NCBI RefSeq assembly: GCF_000826545.1 | Contig: NZ_CDME01000010.1 | Location: 62,001-126,000 of the forward strand | DNA length: 64,000 bases | Reading direction: 5' to 3' | From: Kibdelosporangium sp. MJ126-NF4 | GTDB lineage: Bacteria; Actinomycetota; Actinomycetes; Mycobacteriales; Pseudonocardiaceae | Shown: positions 1 to 7,469 of the stretch, piece after piece | Position numbering within the stretch: position 1 is the stretch's first letter | Layout of the letters: each line of letters starts with the position of its first letter | Made by a program: the position numbers and the translations under genes | The notes under the pieces: model-generated | Seen by the model: only the letters and a program-made list of their open reading frames with translations | The model's database searches: none | Told to the model about the DNA's origin: nothing

Positions 1-1
1 G

Positions 2-457
2 AAGGTGTACCTGCTGCAGGGCGTGATCCTGCTGTTCGTGTCCCTGCCGGTGCAGGTGGCGCAGTACATCCCGGCGCCGCCGGTCTGGCTCGTGGTGCTC
101 GGCGTGCTGGTGTGGGTGGTCGGGTTCGGTTTCGAGACGATCGGGGACTGGCAGCTGTCCCGGTTCAAGGCGGACCCGGCGAACAAGGGCAAGCTGATGA
201 CGACCGGCTTGTGGCGCTACACAAGGCATCCCAACTACTTCGGTGACGCGGCTGTCTGGTGTGGACTGTATCTGTTGGCCTGCGGGAGCTGGGCAGGCGC
301 GGCCACAGTGCTGTCACCGGTGGTGATGACGTTGCTGCTGACCAACGGTTCGGGAAAACCGTTGACCGAGAAGCACATGCGCAAGTCCCGGCCGGACTAC
401 GCGGAGTACGCGGACCGGACGAGTGGCTTCTTCCCGTTGCCGCCCAAGCGGGCCTAG
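2..457 (+). CDS. DUF1295 family membrane protein, C-terminal part (5' end outside window)
   Basis: The frame is open from the left edge and ends with TAG at 455-457, so only the last ~150 residues are present. Several hydrophobic segments are followed by the motif GLWRYTRHPNYFGD, typical of the DUF1295 / isoprenylcysteine methyltransferase-like fold, in which the RHPNY segment contributes to the cofactor site. The protein ends in a hydrophilic tail with DYAEYADRTSGFFP, also usual in this family. These proteins are integral membrane enzymes or steroid-reductase relatives; the substrate is unknown. The stop codon overlaps that of the convergent NACHT gene within the four bases 454-457. Confidence 0.85.
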   Translation, partial: KVYLLQGVILLFVSLPVQVAQYIPAPPVWLVVLGVLVWVVGFGFETIGDWQLSRFKADPANKGKLMTTGLWRYTRHPNYFGDAAVWCGLYLLACGSWAGAATVLSPVVMTLLLTNGSGKPLTEKHMRKSRPDYAEYADRTSGFFPLPPKRA

Positions 458-3400
458 GAATCGTCGCGTTCGGAAAGGTAGGCGTCGGCCCGCTTGATCA
501 GGTCGAGCCGACGGTCCCCGAGCCGTGCGCGGGTCTGCTCGATCATCTCGTCGATGGTCGGTACCGACGGCGGGATCCGGCGACCGCTCTCGACCATCCG
601 TAGCCAGGCGTCGAGCACGACCTCGGGGAACGACGCGAGGGCGATGTTCAGATTCCACTGGTCCGCCAGCAGAGCGAGGAGTTCATCATCGTCGTCGCGT
701 CCGGTGCCCAGCTGGGCGCACACCAGACGCCAGAAGGTCGGATCTTCGGCAATCCAGCTGTAACCGGCCAGTTCACCGAGGTCGAAGAACTCGTGCCGTG
801 CGTGAACAGCGCCGAGCACCACTCGGTCGATCAGGCCGCGTCCTTCGGCGAGGGTGTAGAAGTACCCGAGTGCCTGCAGCAACTCGCGCTGGACGCTACG
901 ATCCATGTACCCGGTCCTGAAGAGCTCGACCAGCGCCTCGACGTGGGTCACGGCTCGGCCACTGCCACTCACCACCGTCATGACGCCGTCACTGTGGCCG
1001 ATGTGGAACGGTCGGAGGGCGTTCAGCTTGAGGTCCTCGTCCGCGTCGCAGAGGAAATGGACTTCTCGCGCGAGAACCGACGGGTCCATGAAGATGAACT
1101 GGCCGGTCTCCGCGCCGCGATCCTGCCACCACTCGACATCGAGCGACGGTGGCTGCGCGAGATACGGTGTGGTCAGGCTCAGCGAGATGTCGCGGTCCCC
1201 GCCGTCCCAGGTCCTGTGCAGAGCGAAGACATCGACGAAGGCCCGCCAGTCCTCGGGCGTCAGCAGGGCCTTCCACAGTCTCGTGTACTTGTTCCATGCC
1301 CTGACAACACTGCCCGTCTGGCCGCACAACTCGCTCACCCGTACGAAGCCTCGCAACGCTGTCGCCAGGATCAGCAAGTTGGCACGGTAGACAGCGAAGC
1401 GTTCGGATATCGACAACGCCGCCGGAGCGTATTCCGTGTAGCGCGGCCGTGGGGGAGCGTGCTCGGCGGCGCGGAACAGGTCGACTGTCAGGCTGCCGAG
1501 TGACGAGCCACGGGAGATCTCGCCGAGGAACGTGACGATCGATGTGCGCTTCGACAGCGGCACGAAAGACAGCAGTGCGTACAGTTCGCTGTCGTCGACA
1601 GCCGATGACCGGCGGCTCAGCAGTCGGTTCGGCAGGTCCGACAGCACGTTCCAGACGTGTCGGGCGACCAGGTACTCGCCGAAGGTCGCGTGCAGGAACT
1701 CGTAGGTGTACAACGCTTGCGTGTCACGAGTGGCCCGGGATCGCTGCACGAAGAAGAACCGGCCCAACGCGATCGCGCTCGCATTGAGCGGCGAGCGGAT
1801 GCCCGCCACCCGAGCGGGAGTGTCCTGGAATACCGTGAGGTCCTTGTCCAGGTCAGCTTCCGTCACCCATTGGCTGCCACGGTTGAACATCGCGAACGCG
1901 ACAATGGACAGTCGTTCCAGCTCGTCCTCGATCGACTGCGCCAGTTCGGCCTCCGTCCGGTGACCGCCTTCCTTGGTCACCTCGCGCTCGGCGAACCGGG
2001 TCAGCAGCTGTTCGTAGAGTTCGGTCTCGTCGATCTGGGCACCGGCTCGGCGCAGCGGGTTGCCGTCCGCGTCGTACAGGGCGAGCATCAGCAACAGCAG
2101 GGGATGTGCGGACAGCTCCGGATACCGCTGCACGGCCGCCAGTTCGAGCGGCTCCAGGTCGTTGGCCGCGAAGTGCTCGGCGTTGCTTCGCTGCCAGATT
2201 TCCAGCCACTGCTGCTTCTGCTCGTCGGTGAACTCGGTCAGCCGCAGGACCACGCTCTCGGCGGGCAGTGTCGCCCGGTTGGCCACGCTGATCCTGCTGG
2301 TCACCACGAAGGCGACGGGACGCTGCACATCCAGCCGGTCACGCTGGAACCGCGCGATCCTGGTCAGGTAGTCGGTCTGCGTGACACCAGTCGCCTGCAG
2401 CAGTTCGTCGAAGCCGTCCAGCAGGACCACCGGCAGCGCCTGCGGTGCCGAGCGGACCAGCGACGGCCAGCTGACGTCCTCCTTCAACGCCTGCTTGATG
2501 GCGTGCTCGATCTGGTCCAGCACGTCCGCGTCGGCGGGCGCGTCGCGCAACTCCACGCGGACGACGAGGAAGTCGCTGGTGGGCAACCGGGCCGCGAGCA
2601 CCTTGGTGAGCAGGGACTTGCCGGATCCCGGGTCGCCGAGCACGAGCAGTGGCGCGGCCCACGCGGCGGGGGAGGTCAGGTAGCCGGTGACGAACCGGTA
2701 CATGTCCGAACGCACCAGCCGGTCGTCCCACCACGTCTTCTGGGCGACGAACGCGGTCGAGCCACTGTCGCTGATCTGGAAGAACGGGTCGATGTAGCTG
2801 TCCTTCAACAGCGGGATCGTCAACCCGCCCGGCGCGTCGTCCGAGTTGAGGATCGGGTGGTTCAGCGCGGCCTGGTAGCTTAGTGAGAGTTCATGGCGCT
2901 GGGCGGTGGGGGTGTCGCCGAACGACAGTGCTTCCAGCGAGTCCGACAAGCGCTGCAACGCCACGCCCAGTGTTTCCCGGGTGGCTTGGGCATCCAGCCT
3001 GGCGATCCAGAAACCGACCTCGGGACAGTCCGTCGCGAGCCGCCGTAACAGTTCCTCATATCGCCGGACGGCCCGCGCGGAAAGGCCCGCTTTCAGTTTT
3101 TCCACGTGCCGTGTTCGCTCGGTTTCGGTCCACGCGTCCCAGATCGCGAGGCCTTCGATCAGGTTGCCCAATCCCAGCCCGAGATTCCCGTACCAGGCGG
3201 TGAGCAACGCCAGGAAGTCCTCATACGGCTGCTCCGGCGTCAACAATGGCAGGACGGCGTCATGAATGGTCGTGACGGTGTTCGACTGCAGCGCGAGCTG
3301 GCGTTGTTTCGTCAGATCGAGTGACTTCGCGGTGAGCGGGACGTCCAGCTCGTCCAAAGCCTCGAAGAACGCCACGACCACGATCACTGAATGGGCCGCG

Positions 3401-3639
3401 TGCAGGCGCTGGGTCCGGTCCGCCCGGCTTTCGGCACGTCGAGAGGAAACCGAGGCCACCAGGTCCTTCGACAGCCGGATGAATTCGCCTTTGGCGTCGA
3501 ACCAGCCCAACAGGTCGAGCACCGACAGCACCGAGCCGCCGAGCAACGCGGTGCCGAGAATGCTGTCCAGAGCCCTGACGGCCTTGGAATCGTTACCGCC
3601 AAGCAGTTTCACGGCGTCCGCGTAGGTGAACGTGGCCAT
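454..3639 (-). CDS. NACHT-domain NTPase, bacterial NLR-like (candidate antiphage protein)
   Basis: A 1061-residue protein. A helical N-terminal part (about 1-290) resembles the NACHT N-terminal helical domains seen in actinobacterial NLR-like proteins. The NACHT core follows: P-loop GDPGSGKS near residue 335, Walker B VVLLDGFDELL near 404 and a sensor stretch FVVTSR near 445. About 600 helical residues follow without a recognisable repeat. No membrane segment is visible. Established knowledge: STAND NTPases of the bNACHT group give defence against phages in other bacteria. Inference: a similar role here, although no other defence gene adjoins it. The start ATG (complement of 3637-3639) lies just below a strong hairpin (3657-3684), so the gene probably has its own promoter. 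A regulatory STAND ATPase is the alternative. Confidence 0.85.
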   Translation of the reverse strand: MATFTYADAVKLLGGNDSKAVRALDSILGTALLGGSVLSVLDLLGWFDAKGEFIRLSKDLVASVSSRRAESRADRTQRLHAAHSVIVVVAFFEALDELDVPLTAKSLDLTKQRQLALQSNTVTTIHDAVLPLLTPEQPYEDFLALLTAWYGNLGLGLGNLIEGLAIWDAWTETERTRHVEKLKAGLSARAVRRYEELLRRLATDCPEVGFWIARLDAQATRETLGVALQRLSDSLEALSFGDTPTAQRHELSLSYQAALNHPILNSDDAPGGLTIPLLKDSYIDPFFQISDSGSTAFVAQKTWWDDRLVRSDMYRFVTGYLTSPAAWAAPLLVLGDPGSGKSLLTKVLAARLPTSDFLVVRVELRDAPADADVLDQIEHAIKQALKEDVSWPSLVRSAPQALPVVLLDGFDELLQATGVTQTDYLTRIARFQRDRLDVQRPVAFVVTSRISVANRATLPAESVVLRLTEFTDEQKQQWLEIWQRSNAEHFAANDLEPLELAAVQRYPELSAHPLLLLMLALYDADGNPLRRAGAQIDETELYEQLLTRFAEREVTKEGGHRTEAELAQSIEDELERLSIVAFAMFNRGSQWVTEADLDKDLTVFQDTPARVAGIRSPLNASAIALGRFFFVQRSRATRDTQALYTYEFLHATFGEYLVARHVWNVLSDLPNRLLSRRSSAVDDSELYALLSFVPLSKRTSIVTFLGEISRGSSLGSLTVDLFRAAEHAPPRPRYTEYAPAALSISERFAVYRANLLILATALRGFVRVSELCGQTGSVVRAWNKYTRLWKALLTPEDWRAFVDVFALHRTWDGGDRDISLSLTTPYLAQPPSLDVEWWQDRGAETGQFIFMDPSVLAREVHFLCDADEDLKLNALRPFHIGHSDGVMTVVSGSGRAVTHVEALVELFRTGYMDRSVQRELLQALGYFYTLAEGRGLIDRVVLGAVHARHEFFDLGELAGYSWIAEDPTFWRLVCAQLGTGRDDDDELLALLADQWNLNIALASFPEVVLDAWLRMVESGRRIPPSVPTIDEMIEQTRARLGDRRLDLIKRADAYLSERDDS

Positions 3640-3656
3640 CCGGCAATCATGCCGAA

Positions 3657-3684
3657 CGCCCCCGGGATTCAGTTCCCGGGGGCG
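3657..3684 (-). terminator. Strong GC hairpin between small basic protein gene and NACHT gene
   Basis: An 11-bp perfect stem (cgcccccggga pairing with tcccgggggcg) with a 6-nt loop lies 16 bp downstream of the stop of the small basic protein gene on the same strand. No U-tract follows, which is common for actinomycete terminators. It separates that gene from the NACHT gene. Confidence 0.65.
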
Positions 3685-3700
3685 TGGCGTGTGCTGGTTG

Positions 3701-3937
3701 TCAGCCGCCGCTGCGGCGGCTGGAGAAGTTGCGGTGCGACGGCGTGGCCTGGCTGCGCATGTTCTGCACCTTGCCGTGCGTCTTGGCCTGCGGCTTCAAC
3801 GCCCGCCGTTCGGCGCGGCTGAGCTTCGGCTCGTCCTCGGCCGCCTCGCGCGGCTCGAGCGGCTTCATGAACGACAGGCCCTCAGCGGCCGTCTCGTCCG
3901 TGGTCTTCTTGCCGTTTTTCTTCGAGTTCGCAGCCAT
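3701..3937 (-). CDS. Small basic conserved protein of unknown function (78 aa)
   Basis: A 78-residue, strongly charged and mostly disordered protein. It has a lysine-rich start, a central stretch PKLSRAERRALKPQAK and a basic Arg/Ser-rich end with SSRRSGG. An ideal ribosome-binding site (aggagg, 6 nt before ATG) supports it as a real gene. No membrane segment, signal or enzymatic motif is visible. The composition suggests nucleic-acid or ribosome binding, but that is only inference. It is followed by a strong hairpin, so it is probably expressed alone. Confidence 0.7.
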   Translation of the reverse strand: MAANSKKNGKKTTDETAAEGLSFMKPLEPREAAEDEPKLSRAERRALKPQAKTHGKVQNMRSQATPSHRNFSSRRSGG

Positions 3938-4068
3938 GTGGAACCTCCTGGAAGGGTGAATGGGGGGAGCGCCGTGTGGCGGGACGACAGCCTGCGACGG
4001 CGGGATTACTCAACCTGATTGCGCAGCGCGCGCGGAGGTTCTCAGATGCCCATGGCAAGACCATAGCA

Positions 4069-4086
4069 GCGCCCTGCGCGGGGCGC
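4069..4086 (-). terminator. Small hairpin after pptT
   Basis: A 6-bp stem gcgccc/gggcgc with a 6-nt loop begins 7 bases beyond the pptT stop on the same strand. It is a plausible terminator of the pptH-pptT operon, but short. Confidence 0.4.
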
Positions 4087-4093
4087 ACCCGGA

Positions 4094-4750
4094 TTAGCCC
4101 ACTGGGATGGCTATGGCCGTGATCACCAGGCCGTCGCCGACGATCCACCGGCCGGTGAACCCGTCGACCTGCTCACCGGCGATGACCGGCCCCGGTACCA
4201 GCAGCTTGGCCTCGAACGTGCCGTCCTGCGCCAAGGTGATCGACGCCTCCTCGAAGCCCAGCCACTTGTGCGTCAGCGGGTACCAGGCCTTGTACACCGT
4301 CTCCTTGGCGCAGAACAGCATCCGATCCCAGTGCACGGTGCTGTCCGCCGTGCTCAGCTCGGCGAGCCTGACCTTCTCCTCGTCACGGGAGATCACGCCG
4401 AGCACGCCCTCGGGCAGCGGCCCGTGTGGCTCGGCGTCGATGCCGAGCGTGTGGATGTCGCTTGCGTGCGCGACCACAGCCGCCCGATAACCCGCGCAGT
4501 GCGTCATGCTGCCCACGACACCGTCGGGCCAGCGGGGCGCGCCGCGTTCGCCGGTCAACAGCGGCGCCGCGGGGATGCCCAGTTCGGCGAACGCCTGCCG
4601 AGCGCAGTGGCGGACCGTCGCGTACTCGCGGCGCCGCTTGTCCACGGCCTTGCTGACGTGCTCCGCCTCCTCGGGGAACATCGTCGACTCCGGCGCGTCG
4701 GTGACCGTGTCCCGGCTGGCCACCCCCGCGGGCATCAGTTTCTCGATCAC
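4094..4750 (-). CDS. pptT: 4'-phosphopantetheinyl transferase, PptT/EntD type
   Basis: A 218-residue enzyme that moves 4'-phosphopantetheine from CoA to carrier proteins of fatty-acid, polyketide and nonribosomal peptide synthesis. Family motifs are clear: the substrate-binding GSMTHC, the metal-binding GIDAEPHGPLPEGV and the KEXXYKAW helix in the form FCAKETVYKAWYPLTHKWLGFEEA. These match mycobacterial PptT more closely than Sfp. The GTG start at 4750 overlaps the stop of the upstream metallophosphoesterase gene as GTGA, so the two are translationally coupled. In Mycobacterium tuberculosis the homologous pair is pptT with pptH, which supports both names. Confidence 0.93.
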   Translation of the reverse strand: MIEKLMPAGVASRDTVTDAPESTMFPEEAEHVSKAVDKRRREYATVRHCARQAFAELGIPAAPLLTGERGAPRWPDGVVGSMTHCAGYRAAVVAHASDIHTLGIDAEPHGPLPEGVLGVISRDEEKVRLAELSTADSTVHWDRMLFCAKETVYKAWYPLTHKWLGFEEASITLAQDGTFEAKLLVPGPVIAGEQVDGFTGRWIVGDGLVITAIAIPVG

Positions 4751-5592
4751 GGCGCCACCCGCACCGGCAGGACGGGCTTGAGCAGCTTCTCCGGCAGACC
4801 ACGCGGCTTCCACTCCCGTGGGTAGCCCAGCGAGACCTCCTCGAACGGCACGCCGTCGTACACCGTGTGCCGGGGGATGTGCAGGTGGCCGTACACGACG
4901 GTCGCGGTGTTGAAGCGGGTGTGCCAGTCGGCCGACAGCTCCGTGCCGCACCACTGCGCGAAATCCGGGTAACGCAGGACGTTCGTCGGCTGCCGGACCA
5001 GTGGCCAGTGGTTGACCAGCACCAGCGGCACGTCCGGGTCGCACGCCGCGAGCCTGCGCTCGGTCTCCTCGACGCGGGCACGGCACCAGTCGTCGATCGC
5101 CGGGTACGGGTCGGGGTGCAGGAAGTACTCGTCGGTGCAGACGATCCCGGCCTCCTGGGCCTTGGCCAGCGACTGTTCCTTGGTGTGCACGCCCGGCACA
5201 CGGAAGCTGTAGTCGTAGAGCGCGAACAGCGGCGCGATCCGGACCGGCCCGCCGTCGCCCGTCCACACCGGGTACTCGTCCTCGGGGGTGAGCACGCCCA
5301 GCCTGCGGCACATCTGCACCAGGTGCTCGTAGCGCGGCACGCCACGCAGCTGCACCGGGTCCTTCGAGGTGGTCCACAGCTCGTGGTTGCCCGGCACCCA
5401 GATGACCGTGTCGAATCGGGACTTGAGCAGGCCGAGCGCCCACTCGATGTCGGGGGCGGTCTCGGCGACGTCGCCCGCGACGATCAGCCAGTCACCGGGG
5501 TTGTCGGGCCGCAGGCCCTCGACGATCGGTCGGTTGTCCGCATGGCCGACGTGCAGGTCGCTGATGGCCAGCAGTTGTGGTGTCGCGCTCAC
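4747..5592 (-). CDS. pptH: Calcineurin-like metallophosphoesterase, PptH-like phosphopantetheine hydrolase
   Basis: A 281-residue cytoplasmic metallophosphoesterase without a signal peptide. The metal-binding motifs occur in order: SDLHVGH (residues 11-17), GDVAE, GNHELW, VNHWPLV and GHLHIPR. Its gene is coupled by GTGA overlap to pptT. In mycobacteria the product in this position (PptH) removes phosphopantetheine from carrier proteins, opposing PptT; the same role is inferred here from synteny and domain type. The start is GTG (complement of 5590-5592). A general phosphoesterase cannot be excluded from sequence alone. Confidence 0.82.
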   Translation of the reverse strand: MSATPQLLAISDLHVGHADNRPIVEGLRPDNPGDWLIVAGDVAETAPDIEWALGLLKSRFDTVIWVPGNHELWTTSKDPVQLRGVPRYEHLVQMCRRLGVLTPEDEYPVWTGDGGPVRIAPLFALYDYSFRVPGVHTKEQSLAKAQEAGIVCTDEYFLHPDPYPAIDDWCRARVEETERRLAACDPDVPLVLVNHWPLVRQPTNVLRYPDFAQWCGTELSADWHTRFNTATVVYGHLHIPRHTVYDGVPFEEVSLGYPREWKPRGLPEKLLKPVLPVRVAP

Positions 5593-5705
5593 GTGTTCGA
5601 GCTTAGCGAGGCCGATCGGATCCTTTCGGTGTGACGCCCACCTCTGGTAGACGTCGACACGACGTCCAATGCCGCCGCCACCGACACGGATGCGAGGAAC
5701 AGTCG

Positions 5706-7358
5706 ATGGCGCTCCAACGGCGGAAATTCCTGGTAGGAGGCACTGCCGCGGCTCTGTACGCGGCCACGGCGGGCCAGGCGCGGGCAGCGACTCCGCAGGT
5801 GTGGGACGAGTTCGTGGCCAATCCGTTCGACCACCCCCAGATTCCCAACGTGGCCTACGCGGGCTACCGGATGGGGGAACGGCCGCCCGCGCGGCCCGCG
5901 CGGACGAACGTCCTGCGCTACGGTGCCAAGCCCGATGGGTCGGCGGATGCCTCGGCGGCGATCAACCGCGCGATCGAGGACGTGGGACGCGCTGGTGGCG
6001 GCGTCGTGTTCGTCCCCGAGGGCACGTTCCGGATCGACGACATCATCGAGATCGGTTACGACAACGTCGTGTTGCGTGGCGCGGGCAGCGGCCGGACCAC
6101 GCTGTACGCCACGCGCTCGCTCGAACAGATCGTCGGCATCAACCGCAGCCGCTACGGCAGTGAGAACTCGGCGTGGAGCTGGAGCGGCGGGCTGGTGTGG
6201 GTGTGCCACCGCGACCGCCGCCGTCCGCTGGTCGACGCGATCAAGGCGCGCCGGTGGCCGATGGAGGGCTGGATCGGCAACGAAGGCGCCGACAGCAGCG
6301 TGATCACCACGGTCACAGGTGCCGCGCCGCGTGGCTCGTTCACGGTCACGGTGGCCGACGGCAGCGGCCTGCGGCCGGGACAACGGGTGTTGCTGCAGGT
6401 CGACGACGACCCGGCGCACGGCCTGCTCAAACACCTGTGCGGGGACATTCCGGGCACCGCGTCCTACACCTGGACCGACAAGACGAAGCTGCTGTCGTAC
6501 AAACCGTTCCAGTGGCCCGTCCGTGTCGTTGCCGTCAACGGCACGCGCGTCACGCTGGCCCAGCCGTTGCCGGTGGAGCTGCGGCCGGAGTGGAACAGCC
6601 GACTGACCACAAGTGCGCCCGCGATCACCGGGGCGGGTGTCGAAGGCCTGACCATCCGGATGGTCAAGACCGTGCGCCCGGCCCACCTGCAGGACAAGGG
6701 CCACAACGGGCTGGTGTTCCAGTGCGCGTGGGACTGCTGGGCCGACGATGTGTCCGTTGTGGACAGCGACAACGGGTTCCTGCTGGTCTCGGCCAAGGGC
6801 GTGACCCTGTCCAGGACGCGGGTGAGCGGCCGGGGGCAGCACCATTCCTACGCGTGCCGTGAGCAGTCACACGACAACCTGGTCGAGGACTTCGCCATCG
6901 GCCGGTTCACCGAGCCGCCGACACCCGGCTCCGGCCACCACGGGATCAACGTGGAAGGCCTGTCGTGTGGGAACGTCTGGTCGCGCGGCCGGATGGATGC
7001 GGGGACGTTCGACACCCATCGTGGGTTGCCTTTCGGCAACGTACGAACCGAGATCGTGATCCTCAACGACGGCGCGCACGGCGGCAGCGCCGACGCGGGT
7101 CCGTTGTACGGTGCGCGATTCGCGCATTGGAACATCACGGTGACCAACGAGCGTGCCGGATGCGTCAAGATCGACACCGTCGCCCCGTGCAGCGCGACCG
7201 TTGGCATATCAACGGTTCGCGAATTCGGTCAGACCGACCGGCCGGACTTCGCCGGGCCGCTGCGGTCCAAGCTGGAGAGCTACGGCAGCACCGCCGTCAC
7301 GCCTGGCAACCTCCACCGCGCGCAGCGCGCTTTGCGGGATTTCGCCCAGCCGATGTGA
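5706..7358 (+). CDS. Exported right-handed beta-helix (pectate-lyase-fold) protein
   Basis: A 550-residue secreted protein. The start ATG at 5706 has a GAGGA ribosome-binding site 7 nt upstream. The N-terminus LQRRKFLVGG followed by a hydrophobic stretch and an AxA site (GQARA) looks like a Tat signal. The mature part begins with a segment typical of the pectate-lyase/GH28 beta-helix superfamily (VLRYGAKPDGSADASAAINR, then GGGVVFVPEGTFRI). The rest is beta-rich with repeated D/N-G turns. The family includes polysaccharide lyases and hydrolases; the substrate cannot be read from the sequence. It stands alone. Confidence 0.82.
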   Translation: MALQRRKFLVGGTAAALYAATAGQARAATPQVWDEFVANPFDHPQIPNVAYAGYRMGERPPARPARTNVLRYGAKPDGSADASAAINRAIEDVGRAGGGVVFVPEGTFRIDDIIEIGYDNVVLRGAGSGRTTLYATRSLEQIVGINRSRYGSENSAWSWSGGLVWVCHRDRRRPLVDAIKARRWPMEGWIGNEGADSSVITTVTGAAPRGSFTVTVADGSGLRPGQRVLLQVDDDPAHGLLKHLCGDIPGTASYTWTDKTKLLSYKPFQWPVRVVAVNGTRVTLAQPLPVELRPEWNSRLTTSAPAITGAGVEGLTIRMVKTVRPAHLQDKGHNGLVFQCAWDCWADDVSVVDSDNGFLLVSAKGVTLSRTRVSGRGQHHSYACREQSHDNLVEDFAIGRFTEPPTPGSGHHGINVEGLSCGNVWSRGRMDAGTFDTHRGLPFGNVRTEIVILNDGAHGGSADAGPLYGARFAHWNITVTNERAGCVKIDTVAPCSATVGISTVREFGQTDRPDFAGPLRSKLESYGSTAVTPGNLHRAQRALRDFAQPM

Positions 7359-7469
7359 TGGACGGCGCGAAAAATTGGTCTAAAAAGATCAATGCATCGG
7401 TTGTGCCGGACACCGGGATGCGAGTACCTCTATGGGTAGATGCTTGTTGCTACAGCTGGGAGATCCGGC

